From the NCBI GenBank assembly GCA_945639745.1, contig CALZEK010000050.1:1-8258 (forward strand): a stretch of DNA of 8,258 bases. Reading direction: 5' to 3'. The stretch comes from an uncultured Bacillaceae bacterium (lineage in GTDB: Bacteria; Bacillota; Bacilli; Bacillales; Amphibacillaceae). A model generated the notes under the pieces. That model searched no databases, had not been told where the DNA came from, and saw only the letters and a list, made by a program, of their open reading frames with translations. Shown piece after piece: positions 6,355 through 8,258 of the stretch. Every line of letters begins with the position of its first letter. Within the stretch, counting starts at the first letter, position 1. Made by a program: the position numbers and the translations under genes.

Positions 6355-8015
6355 TAGCTAAAAATTAAAAAACTGATTTCAATTATCGAACTTTGATAAT
6401 TGAAATCAGTTTTTTGTTGGTTTTGTTTCTTAGTTAAAGGATACGTGTTATTTAAGGCAGTGTACTTTCGTAAGTTCACTGCCATAAAGGCGAATCCTAA
6501 CTCATTTTCCACTTTCTCTTTACTCCTTACGGATAAACGAATGAACCTCAAATTAGCCTTCAAAAATCCGAAGACTGGTTCAACATCTATTTTACGTTTT
6601 TTATAAATCTTCTCGGTCGATTCATTAGAAAGAACTTCTCTTGTATAAGCTTTTTGCTCTTCCCATGTTTCATTATAATAAATTTTTCTATTAACTCCTG
6701 GTTTTGCTTTTGTACAATTTGAACGTAAAGGACAATCTGAACAATCTTCATTTTCATAGACTTTATAAGTACGTAAAAAGCCATATTTGTCAGTCCGAGT
6801 AGAAGTGTGAGAAAAATACATCGTTTTACCGTTCGGACACACAAAAATATCTTCTTCTTTATTATATTCCCAATTATTTACCTTTAAGGGATCATTTTTA
6901 AATTTCTTTTTTTGTTCTTTTCGATATTGATTATATGTAATTAAAGGAATACGTTTACTTTGATTTAAAATATAGTCATAATTTTGTTCACTACCATATC
7001 CAGCATCGGCTACAATATATTGTGGTAATGAGAAGAAGTTATTTTCAATCTGAGTTAAAAAAGGAATCAATGTACGTGTATCCCCTGGATTTGGGAACAC
7101 TTCATATGCAAGTGCATACTGACCTTCGGTCGCCACTTGAACATTATAAGCAGGTTTGAGTTGTCCATTCCCCATATAATCATCTTTCATTCGCATAAAA
7201 GTAGCATCTTGATCTGTTTTCGAATAGCTATTACGATCATTGAATATAATCATATCTTCTTGATATTTTTGTTTTCTTGTCAAAAAATCTTGAACTTTTT
7301 TTTGATATTGCTTGGGTTCTTTTCGTATAGAGCGAAGCTCTTTCCGTTCACTTACTTCATCAGACATTTCAATGGCATGATTATATTGTTCCACTTTATC
7401 GTCTATGTTTTTCAAGATTATTTCAAGCTCTTTTACTGATAATTCTTCAGAGCTTTCACGTTCTATTTCTGGGATGATTTCTTTTTCTAATAACTCATCA
7501 TACATTTCATTAGATTTTTTGATTAAATTATTGCTGTAATTTTCAATTGATTTTCGCCAAACAAATGTAAATTTATTCGCGTTTGCCTCAATTTTTGTTC
7601 CATCAATAAAAATCGCTTCTTCATCAATTTGTTTCTCTTCGACTAATTGACAACGAAATTGGACAAAACATTGACGCAGTAACTCCTTGACTTCGGGATG
7701 TACGCGAAAACGATTGATTGTCCGATAACTCGGCTCATACCCCTGAGAGAGCCACATCATACGAACGCTATCTTTAAGTAAACCTTCTATTTTCCGTCCG
7801 GAAAATACAGACTGCGTGTAACTGCATAATATAATTTTCATCATCATTCTTGGGTGATACGATGGGCAACCTGTGTCGCGTTTAAATCCATCAAACGCTT
7901 GGTCCGGCATCTCTTCGATTAAGTTATTAATAACATAAGCAATATCATTTTCATCCAATTTATATTCTAAATCTAAAGGCAAAATAACTTGATTCATGGT
8001 ATAATCTTTAAACAT
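6354..8015 (-). CDS. tnp: IS1182-family transposase (DDE, intact)
   Basis: Cuts and joins the ends of its own element. 553 residues, full length for the family and without the frameshift often seen in IS1272 copies. ATG at 8015 is well placed after GGAGGTG (8027-8021, 5-nt spacer); the next in-frame ATG at codon 7 lacks such a site. The N-terminal transposase domain spans about 30-125, with the family's 'HPRMMMKIILCSYTQ' and 'SYRTINRFR' stretches. Likely catalytic acids are Asp138 ('FIDGTKIEAN'), Asp337 ('VADAGYG') and Glu479 ('EPVFGFLKANLR'). A charged, coiled-coil-like insertion fills about 160-260. Cys393, 425, 428 and 434 form a possible metal-binding cluster before the third acid. The last 20 or so residues are encoded by a hairpin that doubles as a terminator, so the extreme C-terminus is probably not functional. 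Confidence 0.95.
   Translation of the reverse strand: MFKDYTMNQVILPLDLEYKLDENDIAYVINNLIEEMPDQAFDGFKRDTGCPSYHPRMMMKIILCSYTQSVFSGRKIEGLLKDSVRMMWLSQGYEPSYRTINRFRVHPEVKELLRQCFVQFRCQLVEEKQIDEEAIFIDGTKIEANANKFTFVWRKSIENYSNNLIKKSNEMYDELLEKEIIPEIERESSEELSVKELEIILKNIDDKVEQYNHAIEMSDEVSERKELRSIRKEPKQYQKKVQDFLTRKQKYQEDMIIFNDRNSYSKTDQDATFMRMKDDYMGNGQLKPAYNVQVATEGQYALAYEVFPNPGDTRTLIPFLTQIENNFFSLPQYIVADAGYGSEQNYDYILNQSKRIPLITYNQYRKEQKKKFKNDPLKVNNWEYNKEEDIFVCPNGKTMYFSHTSTRTDKYGFLRTYKVYENEDCSDCPLRSNCTKAKPGVNRKIYYNETWEEQKAYTREVLSNESTEKIYKKRKIDVEPVFGFLKANLRFIRLSVRSKEKVENELGFAFMAVNLRKYTALNNTYPLTKKQNQQKTDFNYQSSIIEISFLIFS
6367..6415. terminator. Bidirectional intrinsic terminator at left end of the IS
   Basis: A perfect 21-bp stem, 6367-6387 with 6395-6415, closes a 7-nt loop. 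It starts with six A and ends with six T, so each strand shows a hairpin followed by a U-tract. On the plus strand it ends the opp/peptidase operon transcript, about 45 bp past the dipeptidase stop. On the minus strand it ends the transposase transcript, although it lies inside the last 20 codons of that gene. Confidence 0.85.
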
Positions 8016-8071
8016 AAGGACACCTCCGGAAGTTATTGTTAGGTACTTTAATTTTACCAGATGGTGTCCTT
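8016..8071 (-). promoter_or_regulatory. Inverted repeat masking the transposase ribosome binding site
   Basis: Arms 8063-8071 and 8016-8024 are perfect 9-bp complements (minus-strand order AAGGACACC, then GGTGTCCTT directly before the ATG). The second arm includes the last four bases of the Shine-Dalgarno GGAGGTG and all of the spacer. An inner GGTA/TACC pair (8055-8058 with 8042-8045) could extend the fold. A transcript containing both arms would hide the ribosome site. IS10 and IS50 are known to use such folding to block translation from read-through transcripts. Confidence 0.65.
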
Positions 8072-8079
8072 TTTGTGAC
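8051..8079 (-). promoter_or_regulatory. Probable transposase promoter
   Basis: On the minus strand GTCACA (8079-8074, 4 of 6 to the consensus -35) is followed after exactly 17 bp by TAAAAT (8056-8051, 5 of 6 to the -10). Transcription would start near 8044, leaving a leader of about 29 nt with an exposed ribosome site. The first arm of the masking repeat lies inside the promoter spacer and so would not be transcribed from here. A weaker alternative -10, TATAGT at 8083-8078, has no good -35. Confidence 0.5.
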
Positions 8080-8104
8080 TATAAAAATAAAATTAATTTA
8101 ATTA

Positions 8105-8127
8105 ATCAGAATCGATAAGATTCTGAT
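8105..8127. repeat. Small hairpin in right IS non-coding end
   Basis: Arms 8105-8113 (atcagaatc) and 8119-8127 (gattctgat) pair over 9 bp around a 5-nt loop (gataa). It has no clear T-run on either side, so it is not an obvious terminator by itself. It may be a transposase recognition structure or add to transcriptional insulation. Confidence 0.55.
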
Positions 8128-8131
8128 ACAT

Positions 8132-8180
8132 AAAAATCAGGTAGCACATCATTTTGATATGCTACCTGATTTCTTTTATT
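8132..8180. terminator. Bidirectional terminator at right end of the IS
   Basis: Arms 8134-8146 and 8160-8172 (aaatcaggtagca / tgctacctgattt) pair over 13 bp. After one mismatch three more pairs follow, closing a 5-nt loop. T-rich DNA follows on the plus side (8170-8180), and five A at 8132-8136 give a U-run on the minus side. It would stop transcripts leaving the tRNA gene towards the transposase, and plus-strand transcripts from inside the IS. Confidence 0.8.
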
Positions 8181-8187
8181 TACTGGG

Positions 8188-8205
8188 GTTTTGTCCCAGC
8201 CTCTT
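8188..8205 (-). repeat. Right inverted repeat of the IS
   Basis: Minus-strand reading is aagaggctgggacaaaac, partner of 6337-6354 with one mismatch. The inner part also makes a local 5-bp hairpin (ctggg at 8183-8187 with cccag at 8195-8199) that the left end lacks. Confidence 0.85.
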
Positions 8206-8213
8206 TTTCATGA

Positions 8214-8258
8214 TGGTCTCGGAGGGGCTCGAACCCCCGACTTCCACCTTGTCGAGGT
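8214..8258 (-). tRNA. tRNA 3' part, best read as tRNA-Val(GAC); cut by window end
   Basis: Reading the minus strand from 8258: three bases (ACC) of the anticodon 5' stem; anticodon loop TCGACAA (8255-8249); 3' stem GGTGG (8248-8244); 5-nt variable loop; T arm GGGGG-TTCGAGC-CCCTC (one G-T pair); acceptor strand CGAGACC (8221-8215); discriminator A at 8214. The anticodon would be GAC (8253-8251), and A73 fits valine. CCA is not encoded, as the next bases are TCA. Position 33 is C where U is nearly universal. The D arm and 5' acceptor strand are outside the window, so identity and integrity are not proven. Confidence 0.8.

Larger units (their letters stand above)
6337..8205. mobile_element. IS1182-family (IS1272-like) insertion sequence, apparently complete
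   Basis: About 1.87 kb, bounded by 18-bp inverted repeats with one mismatch, and carrying one full transposase gene on the minus strand. Size, gene count and transposase type fit the IS1182 family. The outer end includes the 'gaggctgggaca' motif that recurs in intergenic DNA of many Bacilli. No convincing direct target duplication flanks the ends. That fits reports that IS1272 inserts by replacing a stem-loop instead of making a duplication. Whether the 18-bp repeats belong to the element or are remnants of the target hairpin cannot be decided from one copy. The element sits tightly between the dipeptidase stop (15 bp between) and the tRNA 3' end (8 bp between). Confidence 0.85.

Noticed and set aside
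6400..7439. Open frames inside the IS (plus 6400-6606, minus 6587-6844, plus 7137-7439)
   Set aside because: All overlap the intact transposase in other frames; compositions reflect its AT-rich reverse strand.
8188..8258. tRNA used as an integration (att) site for a genomic island
   Set aside because: No integrase and no direct repeat of the tRNA 3' end elsewhere in the window; the neighbouring element is a DDE IS with inverted repeats.

Overview
The window is AT-rich DNA of a low-GC Firmicute. Gram-positive Shine-Dalgarno sites, Bacilli-type Opp proteins, an IS1182/IS1272-like transposase and a 'gaggctgggac' repeat point to Bacilli, perhaps Staphylococcaceae or a near relative. Genus cannot be settled from the sequence alone. 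The extracellular binding protein is strikingly acidic, which hints at a salt- or alkali-tolerant species; that is inference.

Positions 1-6321 hold one plus-strand peptide import and breakdown operon. It runs: an oligopeptide-binding lipoprotein OppA (5' end cut by the window edge), a 176-bp gap with a strong hairpin, permeases OppB and OppC, ATPase OppD, a class I glutamine amidotransferase-like peptidase (C26, gamma-glutamyl hydrolase type) and an M19 renal/membrane-type dipeptidase. From oppB onward the gaps are 1, 14, 38 and 1 bp, so these genes are surely co-transcribed. No oppF is present. Together they describe import of a small peptide, probable cleavage of a gamma-glutamyl (or other amide) bond in the cytoplasm, then cleavage of the leftover dipeptide. 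Glutathione-like peptides or cell-wall peptides are the best guesses for substrate.

Positions 6337-8205 are an intact IS1182-family element bounded by 18-bp inverted repeats with one mismatch. It carries one minus-strand transposase of 553 codons. The element starts 16 bp after the dipeptidase stop and ends 9 bp before the 3' end of a tRNA gene on the opposite strand, so it fills the slot where a shared terminator between convergent genes would be expected. It carries its own hairpins at both ends. The transposase leader holds a 9-bp inverted repeat that would hide the ribosome binding site in read-through transcripts but not in transcripts from the likely native promoter.

Positions 8214-8258 are the 3' part of a minus-strand tRNA, best read as tRNA-Val(GAC), cut off by the window end inside the anticodon stem. 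It shows an unusual C at position 33 and no encoded CCA. I found no CRISPR array, prophage, defence or other clearly new system; the points of interest are the peptide-catabolic gene pairing and the layout of the IS.
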